Assembly: GCA_029569475.1 (NCBI GenBank)
Contig: JAKQSZ010000031.1
Coordinates: forward strand, 1-64,000
Source: Candidatus Eiseniibacteriota bacterium
GTDB taxonomy: Bacteria; Eisenbacteria; RBG-16-71-46; CAIMUX01
Direction: 5' to 3'
DNA length: 64,000 nucleotides
The notes under the pieces were generated by a model. It had not been told where the DNA came from and made no database searches. It saw only the letters and a list, made by a program, of their open reading frames with translations. Within the stretch, counting starts at the first letter, position 1, and every line of letters starts with the position of its first letter. Positions 28,368 through 37,336 of this stretch are shown piece after piece. The translations under genes were made by a program, and so were the position numbers.

Positions 28368-29512
28368 CGCCGTCGGCCGGGCCCCGCAGCCGGGCGCGGC
28401 GCCGGCCCCAGCCGCCGCGATGCCTCCGCCAGCGCGATCTGCCGCAGCCAGTGATCGACCAGGACCAGCGCGCACATGGCCTCGACCAGCGGCACCGCCC
28501 GCGGGAGGACGCACGGATCGTGGCGCCCCTGGGCCTTGAGTTCCACCGGCCGGAACCCGCGGTCGAGGGTCCGCTGCGCCCGGGCGATCGTGGCCGTCGG
28601 CTTGAATGCGACGCGCAGAACGATCGCCTCGCCGTTGCTGATGCCCCCCTGCACGCCGCCGGAGTGATTGGTCGACGTGCCTACCGGTGGACGGCCCCGC
28701 CCCCGGCGCCGTCGCACGAAGGGATCGTTGTGCTCGGAGCCGCGGAGATTCGTCCCTCCGAAGCCGGACCCGATCTCGAACCCCTTGCACGCGGGCAGGC
28801 TGAGCAGCGCCTTGCCGAGATCCGCCTCCAGGCGATCGAAGACGGGCCCTCCCAGCCCCGGCGGGGCTCCGCGAATCACGGCCTCGATCACGCCCCCTAC
28901 CGAATCCCCGGCGCGTCGCGCCGCATCGACCGCCTCCTCCATGCGGGCAGCGGCCTCCAGGTCCGGGCAGCGGATCACGGTCCGGTCCACGGTCGCGCGG
29001 TCAGGGACCTCCCGGACTGTTGTCTCGATGCCTGCCACCCGCAGCACATACGCGACGATGTCGGTCCCTTCGGCCAGACGCAGAATCTTCTCGGCGATGG
29101 CGCCCGCCGCGACCCGCGCGGCGGTTTCCCGCGCGCTGGCGCGTCCGCCCCCACGCCAGTCGCGGATCCCGAACTTGGCCTCGTAGGTGAAGTCGGCGTG
29201 CGAGGGCCGGTAGACGTCTTTCAACCTGTCATAGGCCGCGGGCCGCGCATCCACGTTGTCGATCGCCAGCGCGATCGGCGTTCCCAGAGTCCGGCCTTCG
29301 AAGACGCCGGATAGAAAGCGAACGCGGTCGGGTTCCCGCCGCGGCGTGGTCAAGCGGCTCTGACCCGGCCGGCGACGGTCGAGCTGAGGCTGGATGTCCG
29401 CCTCCGCCAGTTCCAGCTGCGGCGGACAGCCGTCGACGACCGCCCCGACCGAGCCGCCGTGCGACTCCCCCCAGGTGGTCACCCGGAAGAGGGATCCGAA
29501 GGTGTTCTCCAT
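28364..29512 (-). CDS. aroC: Chorismate synthase
   Basis: 382 residues, start [20 protein letters not shown] at 29512. It converts 5-enolpyruvylshikimate-3-phosphate to chorismate using reduced FMN, the last step of the shikimate pathway. Signatures are WGESHG near the N-terminus, [15 protein letters not shown], and [28 protein letters not shown] near the C-terminal third completes the active site. Ribosome-binding site weak. It is divergent from the histidine-kinase gene with only about 30 bp between starts, and overlaps the solute-binding gene downstream by 4 nt. Not next to other aro genes. Confidence 0.95.
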   Translation of the reverse strand: MENTFGSLFRVTTWGESHGGSVGAVVDGCPPQLELAEADIQPQLDRRRPGQSRLTTPRREPDRVRFLSGVFEGRTLGTPIALAIDNVDARPAAYDRLKDVYRPSHADFTYEAKFGIRDWRGGGRASARETAARVAAGAIAEKILRLAEGTDIVAYVLRVAGIETTVREVPDRATVDRTVIRCPDLEAAARMEEAVDAARRAGDSVGGVIEAVIRGAPPGLGGPVFDRLEADLGKALLSLPACKGFEIGSGFGGTNLRGSEHNDPFVRRRRGRGRPPVGTSTNHSGGVQGGISNGEAIVLRVAFKPTATIARAQRTLDRGFRPVELKAQGRHDPCVLPRAVPLVEAMCALVLVDHWLRQIALAEASRRLGPAPRPAAGPGRRR

Positions 29513-29543
29513 GTCGGGCGACGGTATCACCCCACCCGGCCGC

Positions 29544-31562
29544 ATGCTACCCTCACCCATCGTGGCGAAGGCGAGCTACAAGACCCTCTACGAAAGGGCC
29601 AGGTTCCTCAACGTGTTCGGGCAGGATCTCGAGCGGATCTCCCACCAGCTCGATCCCCGGCGCGTGATCCGCTTCGCCTTGCGGCGCATCGGGGAGTCGC
29701 TGCAAGCCGATCTGGCCGTCCAGGTCGACCTGGACCGCTCCGACTCGAGCCTCCTGCGACCCTACACGCTGCCTCTGACGCCAAAAGGGCACGGGATACT
29801 GGAACGGCAGCCGCGCTCGACCCCGGCTGAGCCGCCGGTTCCCGGATTCCGCGAAGCCTGCCGCGCCTTCGTGCAGCGCTCGATCGGGCCGGCGGATCAT
29901 CACATGATTCTCCTGCGGGTGGTCTCGGAGGATCGTCCGGTGTCGGTGCTCGGTTTCCTCCGCCCCGGCCGCCGGTTTTCCCGGGAGGAGGTCCGTCATG
30001 GCCAGGACGCCGCCGTGTTGCTGTGCGAGAACCTCGGCCACCGCGAGCGCGAGCGGGCCGAGGCGGTACGGGAGAAGATCTACGCCAAGGTCCTCTCCGA
30101 GACCCGGCCCCAGGACGTTCTCTACCAGATCCTCCATGGCCTGAAGCGGCTGCTGCAATACGACCACGGCGCCGCCGTTCTGCTCCTGGAACCGGGAGGC
30201 GACTCGCTGCGGGTCGAAGCCGAGATCATCGCCTGGACCAAGGCCAAGTCGGCGCGTATAGGCACCCACGTCCCGGTCACGCCCGAGCTCCGCGAGTGGC
30301 TCGATCAGACGAAACACCCGCAGCTTCTACGTCCGGGTGAGGCCCGATCCCGTGTTCCGGCAAACGGCGAACAGCCGGCCCTGCGGCCGGTGGATGAATC
30401 GCATGCGGATGCGCGAGAGATGACCACGACGTCTGCAACGGCGCCCGGGAAAGTCGGCGGGGAGTCGGAGGCGGTGGAGCCGGCTGCGCGCGCGACCGGC
30501 ACGATGCCAAAGGCCGCTCCGGAGGAGGATGCCGTGGCGCCGGCGGCGTTGCGCGCGCCGCTGCATTCGGCGGACCCCAACGTGCCCCGGGCTCGTTCCG
30601 TCCTCGCGGCCGTGCTGCGCCATCGTCAGCATCCCCTCGGCGTCCTCAAGATCTGCAGCACGAGCGTTGACGCTTTCACACCGGCCGACATCCGCGTCCT
30701 CGACCAGTTCCTTCCGCTGGCCTCGATCACCTTGTACAACTCGACGCTGTACAAGGCGCAGCATGATCTCTTGCTGACGGCCGAGCGCAAGACGGCGCTG
30801 GCCGACCTGGCGCGCGCCATCTCCCACGACCTCAACAACGCCTTTGGCGTCATCCTGCCTCTGCTGCAGACCATGAGGCGGGACTTGGACGCCGGAGAGG
30901 CCGAGCGGGATCAGCTCGCCCGCGACCTGGAGATCCTCGAGCACTATGCCAGCAGCAGCTCCCGCATCTTCCAGGGGTTGATCTCGGTGGCCCGAGGCGG
31001 AGCGGAGCCGGCCCGCTGGGCCGACCTCAACCCGATCCTGGACGCCGTGCTGCGCATGCTGAGCCGCAACCTGGAACGCCTGGCCATCGAGGTGGCGCGC
31101 GACTTCCGCGAGGACCTGCCCCGCGTGTACTTCCGCCGAGGCGAGATGGAGCAGATCTTCCTGAACCTGATCTACAACGCCCGCGATGCCATGCCGGAGG
31201 GAGGGACCCTTTCCCTGCGTTCGGCGCCGGAGGACGGCGGTGTCCGCATCGAGGTCGAGGACACCGGGACCGGCATTCCCGAGGAGATCCGCTCCCGCAT
31301 CTTCGAGCCTTTCTTCACCACCAAGAGGGAGGGTTCGGGGCTCGGCCTGGACATCTGCCGCTCCCTGGTCTGGGACTACGACGGACGCCTGCGGATCGAC
31401 TCCGCGCCCGGACAGGGAACCCGGGTCACGGTCTGGCTGCCCCCCCTTTCCGAACGATTGCGCGAAACCGCCGAGGGCGAAGGCCTGCCCGCCGGCCTGG
31501 CCCCGCCTGACCGCGAGCGCGACGGGCCGCAAGCCCCCGTGGAAACGGAGCAACATCCATGA
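29544..31562 (+). CDS. GAF-domain sensor histidine kinase
   Basis: 672 residues from the ATG at 29544 (a GTG at 29562 is also possible; both have poor ribosome-binding sites). No TM segments, so cytoplasmic. Two GAF-like sensory regions are inferred, the second ([46 protein letters not shown]) interrupted by a low-complexity insert of about 100 residues rich in Ala/Pro/Glu. The phospho-acceptor His is about residue 428 in AISHDLNN. The kinase domain has the N box ([13 protein letters not shown]), G1 (DTGTGIP), F box (EPFFTTK) and G2 (GSGLGL). It overlaps the receiver-phosphatase gene by four bases, so the two are a cognate pair. Confidence 0.88.
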   Translation: MLPSPIVAKASYKTLYERARFLNVFGQDLERISHQLDPRRVIRFALRRIGESLQADLAVQVDLDRSDSSLLRPYTLPLTPKGHGILERQPRSTPAEPPVPGFREACRAFVQRSIGPADHHMILLRVVSEDRPVSVLGFLRPGRRFSREEVRHGQDAAVLLCENLGHRERERAEAVREKIYAKVLSETRPQDVLYQILHGLKRLLQYDHGAAVLLLEPGGDSLRVEAEIIAWTKAKSARIGTHVPVTPELREWLDQTKHPQLLRPGEARSRVPANGEQPALRPVDESHADAREMTTTSATAPGKVGGESEAVEPAARATGTMPKAAPEEDAVAPAALRAPLHSADPNVPRARSVLAAVLRHRQHPLGVLKICSTSVDAFTPADIRVLDQFLPLASITLYNSTLYKAQHDLLLTAERKTALADLARAISHDLNNAFGVILPLLQTMRRDLDAGEAERDQLARDLEILEHYASSSSRIFQGLISVARGGAEPARWADLNPILDAVLRMLSRNLERLAIEVARDFREDLPRVYFRRGEMEQIFLNLIYNARDAMPEGGTLSLRSAPEDGGVRIEVEDTGTGIPEEIRSRIFEPFFTTKREGSGLGLDICRSLVWDYDGRLRIDSAPGQGTRVTVWLPPLSERLRETAEGEGLPAGLAPPDRERDGPQAPVETEQHP

Positions 31563-32821
31563 GCCTCGAAGTCGACCCGCCGCGCGAACAGCGCCCCGCG
31601 CTCTTGAACCTGGCGCTGCCCCTGGCCGAACCGGGCACGCGCCGGCGCGTGCTGGTCGTGGACGACGAGCCCGGCATGCGCTATGTGGCGCGGCGGGTGC
31701 TCGAGAAGCGCTTCGACGTCGTCGAGGCCGAGGACGGGCGCCACGCGCTGGAGATCCTGGAACGGGAGCCGCTGCATATCGCCATCGTGGATGTCCGTCT
31801 GCCGGACGTCTCCGGGCTGGATCTTCTCACCAGCCTGAAGCTCTCCTCCCCGTCCATCGACGTCATCGTCATGACCGGCAGCGCCGCCGACATGGACGAA
31901 ACCCTGGAGGCCGCGATCCGGCGCAAGGCGTTCTTCTTCCTCCGCAAGCCCTTCCCCATGACCGTTCTCGAGACGTTGACGGAGCGGGTGGCCGAGACGC
32001 AGGAGTTGGAAGAGCGGCTGGTGGCCTATGCGCGCACGCTGGAGGGTTACCTGGAGAGCGCCCGCGCCTTCCAGCAACGCCTTCTTCCGCCCCGCTTCTG
32101 GAAAGGCTCGGGGATCCGCATTGCCTCCCATTACTCGCCGAGCGAAAAGCTCTCCGGGGATTCCTTCGACTACTGGAACCTCGCGGGTGGAGGCACTGCC
32201 GTCGCCATCGTCGACGTCATGGGCCATGGCCCTTCCTCGGCCATGATCACCGGCATCGTCAAAAGCCAGCTCCGCAGCCTTACCCCGGAGTTCGACACGC
32301 CGGGCGAGGTGCTCTCCTGCCTCGAAGAGGAACTGGAACGGATCGCGCTGACCTCCTTCCTGACGGCGTTCCTGATATTCGACCGGCCGGAGGAAGGCAA
32401 GCTCACCTACGCCGGCGCCGGCCACCCCCCGGCACTGCTCTGGACGCCGGAAGAACACGACGGCTCGGCCTCCAGCATCCGGCCGCTGCTCTCCGAGGGG
32501 CTGCCCTTGAACACGCGGCTGCAGACCGGCGCCCGGACGACCACTGAGCTCTCACGCCGACCGGGCTCGCGGTTCCTGCTCGTGACCGACGGCTACACCG
32601 AGGCGACCTCTGCCGAGGGCGCCGTCTTCAACGAGACCGATGGGGGGCCGAACACGCCCCTTTGGAACCCGGCGACACCCTTTGGCCAGGCCGTGGAACG
32701 GGCCCTCGGCGCAGAGTCCCCCGAGACCGGGATCGTGACGTTGGAGCGAGCCTGGCGGGAGTTCACGACAGGCACCCAGGGGGAAGACGATCGCGCCTCG
32801 CTGCTTGCCTGGCTGCTCTGA
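31559..32821 (+). CDS. Response regulator with PP2C/SpoIIE (RsbU-like) phosphatase output
   Basis: 420 residues, ATGA overlap with the kinase gene. A receiver domain at about 28-150 has the acidic pair D35-D36, phospho-acceptor D78 (IVDVRLP), the Thr/Ser region VMTGSA and K130 (FLRKPF). A helical linker follows, then a PP2C-type SpoIIE phosphatase: QQRLLPPRF, GDSFDYWNL (metal Asp), VDVMGHGPSSAMI, and TDGYTEAT. Such proteins dephosphorylate anti-sigma-factor antagonists in partner-switching pathways, but no antagonist or anti-sigma gene is next to it; targets are probably elsewhere. The kinase likely controls phosphatase activity through D78. Confidence 0.92.
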   Translation: MSLEVDPPREQRPALLNLALPLAEPGTRRRVLVVDDEPGMRYVARRVLEKRFDVVEAEDGRHALEILEREPLHIAIVDVRLPDVSGLDLLTSLKLSSPSIDVIVMTGSAADMDETLEAAIRRKAFFFLRKPFPMTVLETLTERVAETQELEERLVAYARTLEGYLESARAFQQRLLPPRFWKGSGIRIASHYSPSEKLSGDSFDYWNLAGGGTAVAIVDVMGHGPSSAMITGIVKSQLRSLTPEFDTPGEVLSCLEEELERIALTSFLTAFLIFDRPEEGKLTYAGAGHPPALLWTPEEHDGSASSIRPLLSEGLPLNTRLQTGARTTTELSRRPGSRFLLVTDGYTEATSAEGAVFNETDGGPNTPLWNPATPFGQAVERALGAESPETGIVTLERAWREFTTGTQGEDDRASLLAWLL

Positions 32822-32832
32822 TCGTCCCGAAC

Positions 32833-32935
32833 GCAAGCCCGCCGTCCTCAGGCGGGTGCGGTGAACGTGAGCCCGCCGTCCTCAAACCAGGTGCGGTGAA
32901 CCTGAGCCCCGTCGTCGGGCCAGGTGCGAGCTGAC
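32833..32935. repeat. 34-35-bp tandem repeat, three imperfect copies
   Basis: GCCCGCCGTCCTCA recurs at 32837 and 32871, then GCCCCGTCGTCGGG at 32906, each followed by a GTGCGGTGAAC-like tail. Untranslated, with a period not a multiple of three. Confidence 0.7.
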
Positions 32936-33032
32936 GGGTTCCTCGGGGTTCGGACAGACAAGAAAGCTGCCAAAGAGAGAAGCGGCAAGATCTTGTCCGG
33001 ATTCGTTCTTTCCCGAGGCGGTTTCTTCAGTG

Positions 33033-33038
33033 TATAAT
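33033..33038 (+). promoter_or_regulatory. Consensus -10 box (TATAAT) upstream of the subtilase gene
   Basis: An exact TATAAT, 84 bp before the start codon and in an otherwise GC-rich stretch. The -35 region 17-18 bp upstream is poor (TTCCCG/TTTCCC). The start of transcription is expected near 33045. A strong ribosome-binding site AAGGAGG precedes the ATG at 33123. Confidence 0.45.
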
Positions 33039-33122
33039 TGATCCAAAGGCCGCTGTCGCGACAGGTCTCCACCTGTCCGCCCTTCCACGACCATCCAGCC
33101 ATAGTCATCCAAGGAGGCTCTG

Positions 33123-36074
33123 ATGTCCTTCACGCGCCCGGACAACCGCAGGCGCCAGATCTCCGGCCGCGCGCGCTGCACAGCGCTCGTGGCCGCCGGA
33201 ACGGCCCTCTTCGGGCTTTTGCTCCTGCCCGCGCTCGCCGCGGCCGGGACCATCCACCCGGCGGTAGCCGACCAGCTCGCCCGGCTCGCGCCCGGCGAGG
33301 AGGCCACGGTCATCGTGATGCTCGAGCAACAGGCCGAGATCCCCGCCCTGAACCAGGCCCTCAAGGTCGAGGGTGTCACGCGGCAGGAACGCCACCGCCG
33401 CGTCGTCGAAGCCTTGCAGGAGACCGCCCGCAGCACGCAGGGTCCGCTCGTGGCGAAGCTCGAGGAAATGGAACGCCAGGGCGCGATCTCGGGCTACACC
33501 CCGTACTGGATCGCGAACCTCGTCGTCGTCCGCGGCACCCGTGAGGCCATCGAGAGCCTCGGCGGACGGGCCGACGTCGGTCTGGTCGAGTCGAACTTCC
33601 AGCCGGAGTTGGTCGAGCCCGTGAGCAAGGGCGAGATCGTGAGCGGCGATCACGAGCGCGGCATCGGCGTCGCTCCCGGGATCCGCGCGGTCCGCGCCCC
33701 CGAGGTCTGGCATGAGCTGGGCATCAACGGAGCCGGCGCGCTCGTGGCCAACCAGGACACCGGCGTCGACGGCAACCACCCGGCCCTGCGCACGCGCTGG
33801 CGCGGCTACAACGGACAGCATCCCTGGCAGGAGTGCTGGCTGGACGTGCTGGGCGGCGGGGACCAGTCCCCGACCGACTACGGTTCGCACGGCACCCACG
33901 TCATGGGCACGATCACCGGACTCGGCGAGGGGACGCAGGACAGCATCGGCGTGGCGTGGGGCGCGCAGTGGATCGCCTGCAACTCCATCAACCAGGGAGT
34001 CGGCAGCGGCTTCGACAGCGACGTCATCCAGTGCTTCCAGTGGCTGGCTGATCCGGACGGCAATCCGAACACCATCGACGACGTGCCGGATGTGGTCCAG
34101 AACTCCTGGCGCATCAACGAGGGCTTCGGCGGCAACTACACCGACTGCGACACCCGCTGGTGGGCCGTCATCGACAACTGCGAGGCCGCCGGCGTGGTCG
34201 TGGTCTTCTCGGCCGGCAACGAGGGCCCGGGCGCCCAGACCATCGGTTCCCCGCCGGATCGCGCGACCAACGCCTACAACGTCTTCTCGGTCGGCGCGGT
34301 GGACGCCACCAACTACAACTGGCCGTACCCGATCGCCGGCTTCTCCTCCCGCGGCCCCACCGGGTGCAACGTGCCGCCCGAGCTGCGGATCAAGCCGGAG
34401 ATCTGCGGCCCCGGCGTGGACGTCTACTCCAGCGTCCCCGGCGGCGGCTACCAGGGCGGCTGGAGCGGCACCTCGATGTCCGGCCCGCACGTCGCCGGCG
34501 TTGTCGGCCTGATGCGCGCCGCCAACCCGGACCTCGACGCCGAGACGATCAAGCAGATCATCTTCGATACCGCGCGGGATGAGGGGTCGTCCGGCGAGGA
34601 CAACACCTACGGCTGGGGCTTCATCGACGCCTACGAGGCCGTGCTGCGCGCCATGACCGGCTTCGGCACGATCTCCGGCGAGATCGCCAACCAGAGCAAC
34701 GGCGGCACCGGTGTTCCGCTGGCCCGCGTCCGCCTGGTCGAGATCAACCGGGCCTTCGTGGCCGACAACGGCGGAGCCTACTCCGGCCTGGCCCCCCAGG
34801 GCACCTACTCGGTCGAGGTCACGCACCCGTCGTTCGAGACGGTGGTGGTTCCGGACGTCGTCATCGTCGAGGACCAGGTCACCGACCTGGACGTCGCCCT
34901 CACCGACATCGGCGCGCCCGAGATCAGCGAGGTGCAGTACCCGCACTCCGTGCAGAATCCGGATAACCCGCTCATCATCGAAGCCACCATCACCGACTTC
35001 AGCGCTCTCGCCACCACGGAGTGCCTGTGGCGGGTGGACGGAGGGGAGTTCAACTCCGCTCCGCTGACCCTGGTCGAAGGCAACCGGTACCAGGCTTCGC
35101 TCCCCGGCCAGCCGATCGGCGCTTTGGTCGAGTTCTACCTGCACGCGGTCGACGCCGCCGGCAACGCCGCCGTCAGCCCGGTCGATGCTCCCAACTCGCT
35201 CTATGAGATCTACGTCGTCCTCGACTTCTTCTCGGACAACGTGGAGACCGACCGGGGTTGGACGCTATCGCTGCCCAACGACACCGGTGCCGGCCGCTGG
35301 GTGCGGGTCGATCCCTACGGCACCACCTACCAGGGCAACCAGATCGAACCGGCCGATGACCACACCCCGAGCCCCGGCACGCTCTGCTTTGTAACCGGCC
35401 AGGGCACCGAGGGTGGATCCGCGGGCCTGTCGGACGTCGATGGCGGCTGCGTCCACCTGACCTCTCCGGCCATGGACCTGTCCCAGGCGGCGGAGGCCAT
35501 CGTCTCCTACTGGCGCTGGTTCGCGGTGGCGGGCCCGAGCGATGCGAACTTCAACGCCCAGGTCACCAGCAACGGCGGGCTCACCTGGGTCCCGTTGGAG
35601 TCGCTGACCACCTCGGCCAACACCTGGACGCAGCGGACCTTCGACCTCCGCGACATCGTACGGTTCACCAACCAGGTCCGCTTCCGGTTCGTCGCCTGCG
35701 ACACCGGCAGCGAGAGCCTGGTCGAAGCGGCCATCGACGACTTCGCCCTCGAAGGCGTCCCGGGAGTGTCCGGAGCCTCCGATCCGAGGCCGGCGGCCCG
35801 CACCATCCTCTACACCAACCGCCCGAATCCCTTCTCGGCTGAGACCCACATCGGGTTCCGGCTCGCTTCGGCCGGCCCCGCTGAGCTGGCCATCTACGAT
35901 CCGGCCGGACGGCAGGTTCGCTCCCTCATCTCCGGGCCTCTCTCCGCCGGCGAGCACGCGGTGGTCTGGGACGGCAAGGACACGCAAGGGCACGCGGTCA
36001 ACGCCGGCATCTACTTCTATGAGCTGAAGACCGAGGGCTACACCTCGCAGAGGAAGATGCTGCTGGTCAAGTAA
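33123..36074 (+). CDS. Secreted subtilisin-like serine protease (S8) with C-terminal sorting domain
   Basis: 983 residues, AAGGAGG five bases before the ATG. Signal peptide to about residue 41, an inhibitor-like propeptide (VIVMLEQQAEIP region), and the S8 catalytic domain: Asp212 (NQDTGVDGNHP), His256 (GSHGTHVMGT), oxyanion Asn in SAGNEGPG, Ser451 (GTSMSGPHVAG). Then a carboxypeptidase-regulatory-like/beta domain (GVPLARVRLVEINR), a jelly-roll-type segment (WTLSLPNDTGAGRW ... DDFALEGVPG) and the FlgD-Ig/T9SS-like tail ending in LLVK. Exported protease, probably autoprocessed. A consensus -10 box precedes it and a perfect hairpin follows. Confidence 0.93.
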   Translation: MSFTRPDNRRRQISGRARCTALVAAGTALFGLLLLPALAAAGTIHPAVADQLARLAPGEEATVIVMLEQQAEIPALNQALKVEGVTRQERHRRVVEALQETARSTQGPLVAKLEEMERQGAISGYTPYWIANLVVVRGTREAIESLGGRADVGLVESNFQPELVEPVSKGEIVSGDHERGIGVAPGIRAVRAPEVWHELGINGAGALVANQDTGVDGNHPALRTRWRGYNGQHPWQECWLDVLGGGDQSPTDYGSHGTHVMGTITGLGEGTQDSIGVAWGAQWIACNSINQGVGSGFDSDVIQCFQWLADPDGNPNTIDDVPDVVQNSWRINEGFGGNYTDCDTRWWAVIDNCEAAGVVVVFSAGNEGPGAQTIGSPPDRATNAYNVFSVGAVDATNYNWPYPIAGFSSRGPTGCNVPPELRIKPEICGPGVDVYSSVPGGGYQGGWSGTSMSGPHVAGVVGLMRAANPDLDAETIKQIIFDTARDEGSSGEDNTYGWGFIDAYEAVLRAMTGFGTISGEIANQSNGGTGVPLARVRLVEINRAFVADNGGAYSGLAPQGTYSVEVTHPSFETVVVPDVVIVEDQVTDLDVALTDIGAPEISEVQYPHSVQNPDNPLIIEATITDFSALATTECLWRVDGGEFNSAPLTLVEGNRYQASLPGQPIGALVEFYLHAVDAAGNAAVSPVDAPNSLYEIYVVLDFFSDNVETDRGWTLSLPNDTGAGRWVRVDPYGTTYQGNQIEPADDHTPSPGTLCFVTGQGTEGGSAGLSDVDGGCVHLTSPAMDLSQAAEAIVSYWRWFAVAGPSDANFNAQVTSNGGLTWVPLESLTTSANTWTQRTFDLRDIVRFTNQVRFRFVACDTGSESLVEAAIDDFALEGVPGVSGASDPRPAARTILYTNRPNPFSAETHIGFRLASAGPAELAIYDPAGRQVRSLISGPLSAGEHAVVWDGKDTQGHAVNAGIYFYELKTEGYTSQRKMLLVK

Positions 36075-36136
36075 CGACGGGCCGTCCCGTCAACACACGC
36101 CCGGCTCGTTCCCGACCGGGAGCGGTTCGATCGCAC

Positions 36137-36170
36137 GGAAGAGGCGAGGGCTCACCCCCTCGCCTCTTCC
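36137..36170. terminator. Perfect 14-bp hairpin between convergent genes
   Basis: GGAAGAGGCGAGGG (36137-36150) pairs exactly with CCCTCGCCTCTTCC (36157-36170), loop CTCACC. No T-tract on either strand. It lies 63 bp after the subtilase stop and 171 bp beyond the convergent YbhN-like stop, so it could act as a bidirectional transcript end or RNA stabiliser. Confidence 0.55.
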
Positions 36171-36340
36171 ATCTGGCGGGCTCCCCGATCGTGAACGGGC
36201 TCTTCCGGATCCGTGTTCCCGGTGAGCGACGATCCGGCGACCGGCCGGGGAATCGGCAACTCGATGGAAGGAGCTATCTGCTCGAGTTTCTGCTTGGGCC
36301 GGCGTGCGCAGGTCGCGGGGGCTGTGCTCCGCGGCGAGGT

Positions 36341-37336
36341 TCAGCGATCCGGGCCCCCTCGCGGGAGGGCGCGGTGGAGGAACGGCAGCCCGACCAGCGC
36401 CGGCAGCCAGTACCCGAAAAGCGAGTAGAGGATCCCGACCCCCAACGACACATTCGCCGGAGCATAGGGCGCGAACAGCACCATCATGGCCGAGTCGCGG
36501 GTCCCCATGCCGCTCAGGGTGAGCGGAAGGAGCCCGACGAAGATGGCGAGCGGCAACGCTCCGGCGGTGAAGAAGAGCGGCACCGGCGTCCCGAGCGCGA
36601 GGTAGGCCAACGCCACCTGCAGAATGCTGGCGAACCAGTTGAGCACGGTAAAGAGGATCACCCAGCCGAGCAGGGATGGTGACCGGCTGATCAGGCGCAG
36701 CGAACGCAGCATCGGCTCGGCCTTGCCGCGCAGCTTCCCCGGCAGCGGCAGGCGGAAGCGCAGCATGATCACGAGCGCCAGCACTCCGGCCGCCAACCCG
36801 GCCCCGGCCAGCAAGGCAAGACCGTACCGCTGAAAGGCGAGGCACCCCACCAGGGCGAGGGCGAGCAGACAGAGCACGTCCATGGTTCGTTCCGCCAGCA
36901 CGCTTCCCACCACCAGCGCCGGAGGGATCCGGTCCTTGAGGTAGTAGGCCTTCATCAGGTCGCCCGACTTCGACGGCGTGATCGTTCCCATCGGCCAGGC
37001 GGCCATGATCATGTTGAAGCACTCGCGGAGGGAAACGGAGTAGCCGAGCGATGCCAGCATGCGCCGCCAGCGAAACGCCGCGAGCAACGGAAAGGTCACC
37101 GTGCAGAGCGCGGCCAGGCCGAGCAGAACCGGATCGGCCCCGCGCAGGGTCGCCCAGACGCTGGAGTAGTCGATCTCGCGCGAGAGCAGGTAGAAGACGC
37201 CGGCTGTAACCACCGCAAACACGCCCAGGCGCACCCAGCCTTTGCGGTCGTTGCGCAGCTTGGCCCACCGCGAGTCGATCGCGGCGGAGGGAGCGGTCGC
37301 CTCGTCTGGGTATTCCGTGTTGTGGCGCGGCTCCAT
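36341..37336 (-). CDS. YbhN/AglD-like integral membrane protein (LPG_synthase_TM family)
   Basis: 331 residues with about eight TM helices. Family features are the R-W-R-R-M-L motif after TM2, AAWPMGTITPSKSGDLMKAYYLK (the family's PGRLGE-like loop), LAERTMDVL and the G-M-G-T-R-D loop between late helices. Members are flippase-like TM domains of lysylphosphatidylglycerol synthases or polyprenyl-glycan flippases. Its start codon overlaps the stop of the upstream toroid gene (TGATG), so the two are translated together; this suggests a membrane step in making or exporting a surface glycan that the toroid protein modifies (inference). Confidence 0.75.
   Translation of the reverse strand: MEPRHNTEYPDEATAPSAAIDSRWAKLRNDRKGWVRLGVFAVVTAGVFYLLSREIDYSSVWATLRGADPVLLGLAALCTVTFPLLAAFRWRRMLASLGYSVSLRECFNMIMAAWPMGTITPSKSGDLMKAYYLKDRIPPALVVGSVLAERTMDVLCLLALALVGCLAFQRYGLALLAGAGLAAGVLALVIMLRFRLPLPGKLRGKAEPMLRSLRLISRSPSLLGWVILFTVLNWFASILQVALAYLALGTPVPLFFTAGALPLAIFVGLLPLTLSGMGTRDSAMMVLFAPYAPANVSLGVGILYSLFGYWLPALVGLPFLHRALPRGGPDR

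Larger units (their letters stand above)
32822..33122. other. Intergenic region with 34-35-bp repeat and promoter
   Basis: 301 bp between two rightward genes. The first 110 bp hold three imperfect tandem units; the first unit includes the hairpin CCCGCC-GTCCTCA-GGCGGG, a weak terminator-like fold without a T-tract. The second half holds a consensus -10 box and a leader before the subtilase gene. Confidence 0.5.

Noticed and set aside
33105..35144. Minus-strand frame of about 680 codons opposite the subtilase
   Set aside because: Antisense artefact of GC-rich coding DNA; the subtilase has all catalytic residues, a good start and a terminator-like hairpin.
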